A stretch of DNA of 30,231 nucleotides from Bacteroidota bacterium. Lineage in GTDB: Bacteria > Bacteroidota > Ignavibacteria > Kryptoniales > JAKASW01. The position numbers and the translations under genes were made by a program. The stretch lies in assembly GCA_021789755.1 (NCBI GenBank), contig JAJYJD010000006.1:1-30231 (forward strand). The letters are read 5' to 3'. This document shows, in pieces, positions 14,433 through 22,069 of this stretch. A model generated the notes under the pieces. It saw nothing but the letters and a program-made list of their open reading frames with translations. It had not been told where the DNA came from and made no database searches. Numbering within the stretch: the first letter of the stretch is position 1; every line of letters starts with the position of its first letter.

Positions 14433-17078
14433 TCATTCCACAGTGATCGTTCTCTTAACCCTGATATTGCTCGATGAGGAACCTATCTGAAGCTCGTATT
14501 TGCCGGGTTCGACGACATATTCGTTCTTCTTATCGCTGAAATATTTCAGCGATCTGACGGGAAGAGCGATTCTGACCGTTTTCGTCTCACCTTTCCTGAT
14601 GGACACACGGTCAAATCCTTTCAGAGATCTGATCGGCTGAGGCTCCCTGGAAGTTAAATCTCTGACATACAATTGTACCACTTCGTCACCGTTCCGTTCG
14701 CCGGTGTTCTTCACGTTCACCGAAACTGTGAGTGTATCGCCGGGCTTTGCAACGTCTTTGCTGACCTTCAAGTGTGAATAACCGAAAGTCGTGTAGCTCA
14801 ATCCGAAACCGAACGGATAAAGCGGAGTCCCTTTGAAATAACGATAAGTTCTTCCCGCCATATTGTAATCAGTAAATGGTGGAATGTCTTTCGCGGATTT
14901 GTAGAATGTAACCGGCAGCCTTCCGGCCGGGTTGTAATCGCCGAAGAGGACATCCGCGACGGCATTTCCGCCCTCTTCACCCGGATACCACGCCTCGACA
15001 ATCGCAGGAAGATTTTTTTCTTCCCAATTGACCGCGAGCGCGCTCCCGCCGGTAAGGACGAGCACCAATGGCTTGCCGGTCGCATAAAGTGCCTTAATGA
15101 GTTGTTCCTGGTTCGCCGGGATCTTAAGGCTCGTGCGATCGCCGCCCTCGAAGCCCGGGATGTTCAGACTGCTCTCCTCGCCTTCGAGCCTCGGCGAAAT
15201 CCCAGCGACTACTATCGCCGCGTCCGATTCCTTCACGAGCGAAATCGCATCCGAGATTAGCTTCTCCGGATCCGGCAATTTGTGCACTTTTCTCCACTCA
15301 AACCTGAGCATGGAGAAGTCGATGCTGTCGCCGTAGTCGATTTCGATCGGGTACTCCTTCCCTTTCACCATATTCACGATCCCCGACCGGAATTCCCATT
15401 TCTGATACGGACTCCAGTTGTCGACGAGGAGCGAGTCGTCGAAGTAAATGCGGCCCCTGTCAAGCGTCGAGGTTCCGATCTCGTACTTTCCGGTCGAGGG
15501 CGGTGTGATCGTTCCGGTCCATCTCAGCGAGAAATTGTGAGCCGGGACTCCCTCACCTGCAGATTTGGAGCCCCACATTTGGTTCATGACCGAGTCGATC
15601 CTTGTGAGCACCGGCTTTCCCTTGAGGTCGAAATTATCGAAATATTCGGCATAAAGGCCGTGGCCGGGCCTGCCGCCTGCAGGCTTCAGATATTCTTTGT
15701 CCACCGGTACTATAGCGGTCGTGTCCACGAGGAGATTGTATCCGCCCGCGTACCTGACCCTGACCTTGTCGCCGAGCTTGTTCCTGATCCCCTGCAGGAT
15801 CGTCACCGGATTCGACGGCTGGCCGTTATAGTTGCCGAGAAGGACACCGATGTCGTCGGCGTAGACGCCGATCACAGCGACCGACTTTACTTTCTTTGCA
15901 AGCGGAAGAGTACTGTGCGCGTTCTTGAGAAGCACAATGCTTTCGTCGGCAACCTTGCGCGCAAGCGCCATGTGAGCCGGCGTGTTGTTATCGGCGATCG
16001 TGATGGTGTCGTAGGGTACTGCCGACGGCGGATCGAACATACCGAGTTTGAAACGCGCGAGCATCAGGCGCGTCACCGATCTGTCGATGTCTTTCTCCGG
16101 AATCAAATCATCAGCAACAGCAGCGTTCAATTCGGCGTACTCACCGCCGCAGCTGAGGTCGCAGCCTGCTTTCACCGCCAGTGCAACTGCATGGGTGAGG
16201 TCTGGAGCGTATTTGTGGCCGTATGCTATATCTCCGATCGCTCCGCAGTCCGAAACGACGTAGCCCTTGAATCCCCACTTGTTCCTCAGGATGTCCGTAA
16301 GGAGCATGGTGCTTGCACAGTCCGGAACTCCGTCGAGCGCACTATAAGCGCCCATCACGGAGAATGCGCCGCCCTGTCTGACGCACGCCTCGAATGCGGG
16401 GAGATAGGTTTCATAAAGATCGCGGTTGCTCACGACCGCGTCGAACTCATGCCTCAGCGGTTCAGGCCCGCTGTGTACGGCAAAATGTTTCGGCGTCGAG
16501 ATCACCTTGAAATACTTCGGGTTATTTCCCTGTAATCCTTTAACGAACGCCACGCCTATCTGCGAAGTGAGAAACGGATCCTCGCCGTAGGTTTCCTGGT
16601 TTCTTCCCCAGCGGGGATCGCGGACTATATTTATGTTCGGTGACCAGAACGTGAGGCCCTGATAGATTCCGTGCTCCCCTTCGCTGATGGCATAGTTATA
16701 TTTCGCACGCGCTTCCGTGGATATCACATCGGCTTCTTTGTGTATCAATTTCGGATTCCACGTTGCCGCCATTCCGATAGCCTGCGGAAATACTGTGGCG
16801 ATACCGTTGCGTGCTACTCCGTGCAGGCATTCGCTCCACCAGTTATACGCCGGGATCCCGAGGCGGGGAATTGCGGGCGCGTCATTTTGCATTTGAGATA
16901 TTTTTTCCGCAAGAGTCATACGGGAGACGAGGTCGGCGGCACGGGCCTGGAAAGTCATGCTAGTATCGAGATAAGCCGGCGTGCTGCCTGAGTGGGCCGC
17001 GCTTTGTGCAGGCGAACCGGATATAAATATCACCGAGAAGATGATTGACAGGAAGATCGTGGTCAATATGGCTTTCAT
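14433..17078 (-). CDS. Glycoside hydrolase family 3 beta-glycosidase with PA14 insert (beta-glucosidase/xylosidase type)
   Basis: This is 881 aa from the ATG at 17076-17078; the frame runs on to 17120, but only this start gives a signal peptide (residues 1-25) and a nearby purine-rich ribosome site (GAAGGGAAA). The GH3 N-terminal barrel spans about 35-350: 'RDPRWGRNQETYGEDP' at 153-168, 'KHFAVHSGPE' at 197-206, and the nucleophile Asp277 in 'VVSDCGA'. The C-terminal alpha/beta sandwich is split by a PA14 domain at about 473-600 ('GLYAEYFDNFDLKG', 'GRIYFDDSLLVDNW'). It continues with 'RLEGEESS' (630-637), where the acid/base Glu is expected, and 'WYPGEEGGNAVADVLFGDYNPAGRLP'. An Fn3-like domain ends the protein. 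It would release terminal sugars from beta-glucosides or xylo/arabino-oligosaccharides in the periplasm; 'SDCGA' leans towards the xylosidase-like branch. No SusC/SusD pair is adjacent. Confidence 0.93.
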   Translation of the reverse strand: MKAILTTIFLSIIFSVIFISGSPAQSAAHSGSTPAYLDTSMTFQARAADLVSRMTLAEKISQMQNDAPAIPRLGIPAYNWWSECLHGVARNGIATVFPQAIGMAATWNPKLIHKEADVISTEARAKYNYAISEGEHGIYQGLTFWSPNINIVRDPRWGRNQETYGEDPFLTSQIGVAFVKGLQGNNPKYFKVISTPKHFAVHSGPEPLRHEFDAVVSNRDLYETYLPAFEACVRQGGAFSVMGAYSALDGVPDCASTMLLTDILRNKWGFKGYVVSDCGAIGDIAYGHKYAPDLTHAVALAVKAGCDLSCGGEYAELNAAVADDLIPEKDIDRSVTRLMLARFKLGMFDPPSAVPYDTITIADNNTPAHMALARKVADESIVLLKNAHSTLPLAKKVKSVAVIGVYADDIGVLLGNYNGQPSNPVTILQGIRNKLGDKVRVRYAGGYNLLVDTTAIVPVDKEYLKPAGGRPGHGLYAEYFDNFDLKGKPVLTRIDSVMNQMWGSKSAGEGVPAHNFSLRWTGTITPPSTGKYEIGTSTLDRGRIYFDDSLLVDNWSPYQKWEFRSGIVNMVKGKEYPIEIDYGDSIDFSMLRFEWRKVHKLPDPEKLISDAISLVKESDAAIVVAGISPRLEGEESSLNIPGFEGGDRTSLKIPANQEQLIKALYATGKPLVLVLTGGSALAVNWEEKNLPAIVEAWYPGEEGGNAVADVLFGDYNPAGRLPVTFYKSAKDIPPFTDYNMAGRTYRYFKGTPLYPFGFGLSYTTFGYSHLKVSKDVAKPGDTLTVSVNVKNTGERNGDEVVQLYVRDLTSREPQPIRSLKGFDRVSIRKGETKTVRIALPVRSLKYFSDKKNEYVVEPGKYELQIGSSSSNIRVKRTITVE

Positions 17079-17163
17079 GTCGGTTTCCCTTCGTTTGCTG
17101 CATTCTTGGTTCGTAAGCATTTCAGAGGATCGGCGAAACGACAGTACAATTACGTCAATGGAA

Positions 17164-17192
17164 ATTATAACCTAATTGAAATGGAAATCCAA
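17164..17192 (-). promoter_or_regulatory. Promoter of the GH3 gene
   Basis: On the minus strand TTGGAT (17187-17192) and a perfect TATAAT (17164-17169) are separated by exactly 17 bases, 86 bases upstream of the chosen start codon. This is the best sigma-70-type promoter match I see in the window. Confidence 0.7.
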
Positions 17193-17220
17193 CGAATCGG
17201 CGGCACGGGCTCAGACTCAA

Positions 17221-17412
17221 TCCACGGGTCTCACCGCAAAGGCACAGAGACGAAAAGTGAGATGATATTCTCCCGTGGAAGTGCAATCGGGACGCAAAGC
17301 AGGTCGTACCTCGTGTCATCGGCACCAACGTGCTTCTTTCTTTGCATCTCCGGCAAAGTGTACTTTTATGGGAACGATTTATGCCCTTCTTTGCGACTTA
17401 GCGCCTCCCGTA
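17221..17412. repeat. Degenerate intergenic palindromic repeat
   Basis: TCCACGGG (17221-17228) is the exact inverted partner of CCCGTGGA (17272-17279), with a nested CTCAC/GTGAG pair. Its core (17240-17257, AGGCACAGAGACGAAAAG) also recurs inverted and diverged at about 17388-17405. The core resembles a 'CGCAAAGGCGCAGAGACGC' type repeat that I recall from intergenic regions of many environmental bacteria. Confidence 0.45.
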
Positions 17413-17562
17413 CATTGAGATTACAAAAGGATATACGGGATGCCGGTCATCGAGTCCGTCAGACTAGAAGGAGTCTGACGACAAGACGGTACTTGCGGTC
17501 AGATCCAAACTGAGCCACTACTGAATCGGTACGTTGACCGATGCATGAACAGTCACGCTTGC

Positions 17563-17591
17563 TTGGACAGAATCCGATTCTCTTCTTAAAT
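17563..17591 (+). promoter_or_regulatory. Putative promoter of the aquaporin gene with a palindrome in its spacer
   Basis: TTGGAC (17563-17568) and TTAAAT (17586-17591) are 17 bases apart. The spacer contains a perfect 6-1-6 inverted repeat, AGAATC-C-GATTCT (17569-17581), a possible operator. The -10 ends eight bases before the ATG, so the message would be leaderless or nearly so. Confidence 0.4.
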
Positions 17592-17599
17592 TGTCTTTG

Positions 17600-18370
17600 A
17601 TGTCAAAACGTATTCCATGGATGGTATATTTGTCTGAGCTGCTCGGTACGGCGCTGCTTCTCCTTATCGGTTTATCGTTCGTGATAATCGATTTCGGAAA
17701 AGGAAGCCCCGTCGTCAACATCATTCCCGATCCCGGATTGCGCAGATTGATTACCGGTTTCCTTTTCGGTGCGACCGGCGCTTCGATCGCCTACTCTCGT
17801 GTCGGAAAAATAAGCGGCGCCCACATCAACCCGGTGGTCACGCTTGCGTTCCGGATCAAGGGAACACTCTCCACTCGCGACACGGCCGGATATATAATGG
17901 CACAGTTCGCGGGTGCTGTTCTCGGCTCGCTCCCTCTGCTCTTCTGGGGGGCAACAGGGAAGAGCGTCGGATTCGGAAGCACAACACCGGGAACAGGTTA
18001 CACGGGGATCGAGGCGCTCGCCGGAGAGATAATCACCACAGTCTGTCTGATCGTCGGACTTTTCACGTTCCTCGGCCACAAGAAACTGCGGAACTACACG
18101 CCGCTTCTCTTCCCGTTTCTATACGCGGCGATGGTATACCTTGAAGCACCGATCTCCGGGACAAGCACAAACCCGGCTAGAAGTTTCGGGCCGTCGGTCA
18201 TTTCGGGGATATGGACCGGATGGTGGATATATTTCGTCGGGCCGCTGGCGGGAATGCTTACAGGGTTGGTGATCCACCGTTTCAGCTGGCTCAAGCGGTT
18301 CGAAGTGGAAGTGGCGAAGATTTATCACTTTGAACACGACGCTTACGGAATTTTCAGGAAAGCATCTTAA
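17600..18370 (+). CDS. Aquaporin/MIP-family channel
   Basis: This is 256 aa from the ATG at 17600 (a TTG nine bases earlier is in frame, but nothing favours it). It has six membrane segments plus two half-helices, as in the MIP family. The first signature is 'SGAHINPVVTLAF', an NPV variant of NPA; the second is 'SGTSTNPARSFGPSV', a canonical NPA followed by the selectivity-filter Arg. The hydrophobic segments are 'LSELLGTALLLLIGLSFVII', 'RLITGFLFGATGASIAY', 'YIMAQFAGAVLGSLPLLFW', 'EIITTVCLIVGLFTFLG', 'LLFPFLYAAMVYLEA' and 'WWIYFVGPLAGMLTGLVI'. It should pass water or small neutral solutes across the inner membrane; water versus glycerol cannot be settled by eye. A charged C-terminal tail of about 25 residues follows the last helix. 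No Shine-Dalgarno is visible before the ATG. It converges with the phosphatase gene, leaving 41 bases. Confidence 0.88.
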   Translation: MSKRIPWMVYLSELLGTALLLLIGLSFVIIDFGKGSPVVNIIPDPGLRRLITGFLFGATGASIAYSRVGKISGAHINPVVTLAFRIKGTLSTRDTAGYIMAQFAGAVLGSLPLLFWGATGKSVGFGSTTPGTGYTGIEALAGEIITTVCLIVGLFTFLGHKKLRNYTPLLFPFLYAAMVYLEAPISGTSTNPARSFGPSVISGIWTGWWIYFVGPLAGMLTGLVIHRFSWLKRFEVEVAKIYHFEHDAYGIFRKAS

Positions 18371-18411
18371 ATCCCGGATTTTGATTTGCCCGTTCGCCTG
18401 CCGCGAGTTTG

Positions 18412-19533
18412 TCAGCCCCATCTCTTGATCAGGACAAGTGACAGGTCGTCGCTTCTGGGGGCTTCGCCTTCGAATGCGTCGACCTCGGCAAGGATTCTCT
18501 CTCCGACTCTGTCCGGCGAAATCCCGGCCGATTTCCCTATCACCGCCTTGAGACGCTGATCGCCGAAGAATTCATCTCTCTCGTTGCGCGCCTCCGTAAC
18601 GCCGTCCGAATAGACCACAAGGAGGTCGCCCGGGTCAAGCTCTATCTCCTGCTCCTCGAACTTAGATGTCTTTATCAGCCCGAGTGCAGGCGCGCCGTGC
18701 GCGAGCTCTTCAAGCTTTCCGTTCCGAAGCACAAGCGGCGGGAGATGCCCCGCGTTCAGCAGTCGCACTTTTCCGGAGTTCTGTGTCAGCTCCAGGTAGA
18801 CGAGCGTCGCAAACTTGTTCGGCAGGCTGTCGCGGCAGAAAATCAAATTGATCCTCTGTCCCAGGTCCGAGAGCGACTTGTAATCAGGAGCGACAGCACG
18901 GAGTGTCGACTGAAGCTTCGACATCAGCAGCGCGGCGCCCAACCCCTTGCCGGCCACGTCGCCGAGCGCAAGTCCCAGCCTGCTCTCGTCGAGATTTATG
19001 TAATCGACAAGATCGCCGCCGACGTCGTTGGCCGGGCGTGTGAACATCCAGACCGACCACCCGGCGAGCGTCGGATTATCCTCCGGCAGAAGCGCCTTTT
19101 GAACCGTCCTCCCGATTCTCAGCTCGTCGTGTGCGAGGAGCTTGTCTTTCAGTTCAAGCATCAAGACCAGGAGGACAAAAATATAACTCAGCGGGCTGGC
19201 ATCGATCGTTACGTTATAGTTGTCGGTGTGCCACTGGGCGCTTCCCCAGAAAAAGAAAATTAAACTCAACAAAAGAAGAAACCTGCGCGCGGGATTAAGT
19301 CTGAGTATGAGGCTCTTTAGAAGATACCACGACGCAAAGATAAAGCGCTTCAGGCGCGGGTAGGTTTCCAGGCGTTTCTGCGTGTCGGCATCGATATAGA
19401 ACCGGTATAATTCTTTGAAGTCCCTCCTCAGAGAGTCACCGATCTCTCCCTTTTTGAAATCGTTGACTATCGTTTCCCTGAGAATGTGATCCTTTTTCCG
19501 AGGGCCTCCGCTTGCTGACTTGTCTTCAATCAT
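18412..19533 (-). CDS. Membrane-anchored PP2C/SpoIIE-type serine phosphatase (RsbU-like)
   Basis: This is a 373-aa protein. The N-terminal third is charged, then has two membrane segments (about residues 84-98 and 113-127, 'FLLLLSLIFFFWG' and 'LSYIFVLLVLMLEL'). A short helical linker ('HDELRIGRTVQKALLPEDNP') leads into a SpoIIE/RsbU-type PPM phosphatase domain at about 150-370. Its metal-binding motifs are intact: 'ANDVGGDLVDY', 'GLALGDVAGKGLGAAL', 'LLNAGHLPPLVL', 'VVYSDGVTEARN' and 'RSDDLSLVLIKR'. Such enzymes dephosphorylate anti-anti-sigma factors in partner-switching pathways. No anti-sigma or antagonist gene is nearby, so its partner is encoded elsewhere. No ligand-sensing domain is recognised beyond the membrane part. 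It appears monocistronic. Confidence 0.9.
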   Translation of the reverse strand: MIEDKSASGGPRKKDHILRETIVNDFKKGEIGDSLRRDFKELYRFYIDADTQKRLETYPRLKRFIFASWYLLKSLILRLNPARRFLLLLSLIFFFWGSAQWHTDNYNVTIDASPLSYIFVLLVLMLELKDKLLAHDELRIGRTVQKALLPEDNPTLAGWSVWMFTRPANDVGGDLVDYINLDESRLGLALGDVAGKGLGAALLMSKLQSTLRAVAPDYKSLSDLGQRINLIFCRDSLPNKFATLVYLELTQNSGKVRLLNAGHLPPLVLRNGKLEELAHGAPALGLIKTSKFEEQEIELDPGDLLVVYSDGVTEARNERDEFFGDQRLKAVIGKSAGISPDRVGERILAEVDAFEGEAPRSDDLSLVLIKRWG

Positions 19534-19704
19534 CGTCCAATCTCTTTCAAATGACTGCGGAAGAAATCTCTAGAGGAAATAACGGTTTGACCGGCAGGTT
19601 GTTTCATCTCGCGGCGGCGCAGCCGTATCCGCCCATTTTGGCGTTATTAACGGGAAAAGGGACCGGCTGGCGCGCTGTGTCCGTCATGCGTTTGAAAAAC
19701 CCCG

Positions 19705-20289
19705 CTAGCTCTGCGGTGATTCGACGATTCTTCCCGTTTTTGTTATCACGTAATCTGCGGCCTCTATACCCAACCCGAGACCGAAGCCGACAAGAAATCC
19801 CTGCGCCAGGTCATAATAAACCATCTGCGAGATGTTGAATCTCGGTATTGCCGGGTTCGCCTGAAATATGAAAAAGAAGATCACCGCAACAATGGCATAC
19901 ATGATCGACAGCAGGGAACTGATCGTGAGAAGACGGCCGAACATTGCGCCGACCGCTCTCGGGAAATAATACTCGGCGAAGAGAACGACCGCGCCGCATA
20001 CTCCCACATAGTACAGGATATCCTGCCAGACGAAACCCCAATTCCCTGAGTGGAGCATCGCCTCATCCAATACGAGAAGGACAACGACAACGGCAACCGC
20101 GATCCATTTGTTCAGGTACCTGAAACTTGCGAACACGAGCCCGCCGATAACTCCGAACGAAAGAAACTGAAATCCGATCCTTTCCGTGTTGAAGATCCCG
20201 CGCTGGAAGAACGCAAGGCCGACCACTATCGAGCCGACGGCCGGGAGGAGCGCCGTCAACAAGAAATGCATCCACTTCTCTCTGTTCAT
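19705..20289 (-). CDS. Six-TM integral membrane protein, unknown function
   Basis: This is 194 aa from the ATG at 20287-20289, which has AAAGGA six bases upstream; the open frame extends to 20421, but that part overlaps the upstream gene and is not hydrophobic. Six membrane segments are visible: 'FLLTALLPAVGSIVVGLAFF', 'FQFLSFGVIGGLVFASF', 'WIAVAVVVVLLVLDEAML', 'ILYYVGVCGAVVLFAEYYF', 'LLTISSLLSIMYAIVAVIFFFIF' and 'LAQGFLVGFGLGLGIEAADYV'. I do not recognise the family. It starts 19 bases after the stop of the epimerase-like gene, so the two are very probably one operon and may act in one envelope or lipid process, but no substrate can be named. Confidence 0.75.
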   Translation of the reverse strand: MNREKWMHFLLTALLPAVGSIVVGLAFFQRGIFNTERIGFQFLSFGVIGGLVFASFRYLNKWIAVAVVVVLLVLDEAMLHSGNWGFVWQDILYYVGVCGAVVLFAEYYFPRAVGAMFGRLLTISSLLSIMYAIVAVIFFFIFQANPAIPRFNISQMVYYDLAQGFLVGFGLGLGIEAADYVITKTGRIVESPQS

Positions 20290-20308
20290 TTGATTCCTTT
20301 TAATGTGT

Positions 20309-21235
20309 TCACGATTGTTTGTAAAACTCTGCAGTCTGTCTGACGCCGTCGGCGTATGAAGTCGGATGAACATCGAATGCTTTCTCAAACTTCGAAGAAT
20401 CGAAGATATAGTCGTACTCATTTTGATAAAGCATCTCGGCTATCTCGTATGTTGTCCTGTCGAAGATGCCGGCTGCTCTCAACATCCATTCCGAGAGCAA
20501 GAAATATTTCGGGTTGGCTCCGAACTCCCTTGCGGCCATCCCGACAAAGTCCTTCCCGGTGGGAGGGTCAGGAGCCGTAGGGAGGTGCCATACCTGGTCG
20601 AAAGCATTTTCCGATTTCGAGAGTGCGGATAGAGCCCCGGCAATGTCCAGCGTAAAAGTGTAAGAATGTCGTGTGTCACCGCTCGCGAGAAGGTTCGCCT
20701 TCTTTCCTTCGGAGAGGCGTTTGAAGACGAGCACATTCGGTATGCCCACTTTATCGGCAAAGGGGCCGTAGAAATCCGCCGCCCTCGCGATCATCGCGTG
20801 GAGGCTGCCGGCTTTGACTTCATCCATCAGCTGCGTTGCGATCGCAGCCCGGATTTCGCCTTTCCTGCTCGACGGATTGTACTGAGTCGATTCGGTCATC
20901 GGCCCTTCGACTTTCCCGTAGGAATAGACGTTGTCCAAGAAAACGAGCTTCGAACCCGATCTTTTACAGGCTTCTATCGTATTGGTCATTATCCGGGGCC
21001 ATAGATCGACCCACACCCTGCGGTCGTACTTCAATCCGACACAGAGGAAAACGACCGATGAGCCATTGACAGCTTCCGTTAACTGATCCCGCGAAGCTGC
21101 ATCAGCCTGCACGGAGGCTGCGCCTTCCATCTTGCTTCCACGTCTCGAGACGAGTCTCACACAATTTCTCTCGGCCACGAAACGTTTCGCCAGCTCATCG
21201 GCTACGACGCCGCCGGCACCAAGTATCGTATAGAT
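20309..21235 (-). CDS. NAD(P)-binding extended SDR / epimerase-like protein, probable ATC start
   Basis: This is 308 aa if translation begins at ATC (21233-21235). The first conventional start in frame, a GTG at 21176-21178, would remove the nucleotide-binding motif. The frame upstream of 21178 encodes 'YTILGAGGVVADELAKRF', an ideal Rossmann dinucleotide-binding start, and AAGGAG lies seven bases before the ATC. The rest fits NAD-dependent epimerase/dehydratase-like proteins: 'SSVVFLCVGLKYD', 'KLVFLDNVYSYGKVEG' (Y-x-x-x-K-like site altered), 'ARAADFYGPFADKVG', 'SYTFTLDIAGALSAL' and 'VWHLPTAPDPPTGKDF'. The variant active site suggests an atypical reductase or a binding protein; the substrate is unknown. 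The six-TM gene follows after 19 bases. Confidence 0.8.
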   Translation of the reverse strand: MYTILGAGGVVADELAKRFVAERNCVRLVSRRGSKMEGAASVQADAASRDQLTEAVNGSSVVFLCVGLKYDRRVWVDLWPRIMTNTIEACKRSGSKLVFLDNVYSYGKVEGPMTESTQYNPSSRKGEIRAAIATQLMDEVKAGSLHAMIARAADFYGPFADKVGIPNVLVFKRLSEGKKANLLASGDTRHSYTFTLDIAGALSALSKSENAFDQVWHLPTAPDPPTGKDFVGMAAREFGANPKYFLLSEWMLRAAGIFDRTTYEIAEMLYQNEYDYIFDSSKFEKAFDVHPTSYADGVRQTAEFYKQS

Positions 21236-21325
21236 TTTGCCTCTCCTTGTTTGTGTGACAAGTTGCTAAACGGGGGAAACTTCTTCAATCGCAGGAGCGC
21301 GGTTAACCTCAAACCTAACGCGATA

Positions 21326-22000
21326 TTACTGCGCCCGTTCATTAACAACGGGAGGGACGCCGAACGCCGCCGCAAATTCTCCCATCTTTTTATAGATCCT
21401 GCTCAATTCGGAAATGTTCGTTACGTCGTTTTTCCTTTCGTAGAGGACCTCGTTATTTCTAAGCTCGAGCTGTTCCCGTCCTTTCAGATAGATTTTCAGC
21501 GCGCGAAGCCTCTCCGGGCTCAGGAAGAGCACCACTTCCTCAGGGTTCCTCCCTTTGACGATAAAGGACCCGTCGATTTCCGGATCACCTGTCCTGATGT
21601 CCTGCGAACGGGCTGTGCCCGCAGCTTTGCGGGTCGATTCGTCCCCGCGGACGGTAAGCCCAAGCGGGAGTCCCGATAAGATCAGTCTCATACGCGTGGT
21701 TGTGTACGTTACGGCGCCGGTGTGCAATGAAATATGCTCTCCGGAGGGCGCAGCTTCGGCGACAGCGCGCCCGCGCCGGCTGATCCTCTCTATTACAAAC
21801 GGGAATCCCCTGTTCTCTCCTTCGAATAGCATATCTCCGGGATATTTGGCAGCTCCCGGGCGGAGTCCCTTCATCGACGCAAACTCGCGCAGGACTTTCT
21901 TAACCCGGTTATCCCGCGTCAGAGCTTTGACGAACAACGTTACTGCGGCGATTACCGACGCGACGAAAAGAATTCCATTGAAAAGCTGCTCCTCAGACAT
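21326..22000 (-). CDS. Membrane-anchored protein of unknown function
   Basis: This 224-aa protein has one N-terminal membrane helix (about residues 6-27, 'LFNGILFVASVIAAVTLFVKAL') and then a soluble domain of roughly 190 residues with alternating strands ('GENRGFPFVIERISRRG', 'TYTTTRMRLILSGLPLGLTV', 'DPEIDGSFIVKGRNPEEVVLFL'). The pattern 'tTRmrlil...gLplgltv...gdpeiDgsFivkg.npe' suggests a domain found in uncharacterised membrane-anchored proteins, but I cannot name it. The ATG is preceded by GAGGT. It lies 69 bases after the MFS gene on the same strand and may be co-transcribed with it. Confidence 0.7.
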   Translation of the reverse strand: MSEEQLFNGILFVASVIAAVTLFVKALTRDNRVKKVLREFASMKGLRPGAAKYPGDMLFEGENRGFPFVIERISRRGRAVAEAAPSGEHISLHTGAVTYTTTRMRLILSGLPLGLTVRGDESTRKAAGTARSQDIRTGDPEIDGSFIVKGRNPEEVVLFLSPERLRALKIYLKGREQLELRNNEVLYERKNDVTNISELSRIYKKMGEFAAAFGVPPVVNERAQ

Positions 22001-22069
22001 GACGACCTCTAAAGGTTTTTTGTGATAGTCCGAGACCGGCGCGGTCGAGGAGTACCGGAAGCGCGAGTC

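Larger units (their letters stand above)
17079..17599. other. Divergent intergenic region between the GH3 and aquaporin genes
   Basis: This 521-bp gap carries the GH3 promoter at its left end, an inverted repeat in the middle and a putative aquaporin promoter at its right end. Between about 17413 and 17560 I see no gene or further structure. Confidence 0.6.

Noticed and set aside
15282..16535. Long plus-strand open frame (417 codons) antisense to the GH3 gene
   Set aside because: It lies wholly inside a clear GH3 coding sequence, its translation is rich in His, Arg and Val runs without any domain, and it has no ribosome site; it is a frame shadow.
19705..20421. Longer 238-aa form of the six-TM protein
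   Set aside because: The extra 44 residues overlap the end of the upstream gene and lack a ribosome site, whereas the ATG at 20289 has AAAGGA at the right distance.
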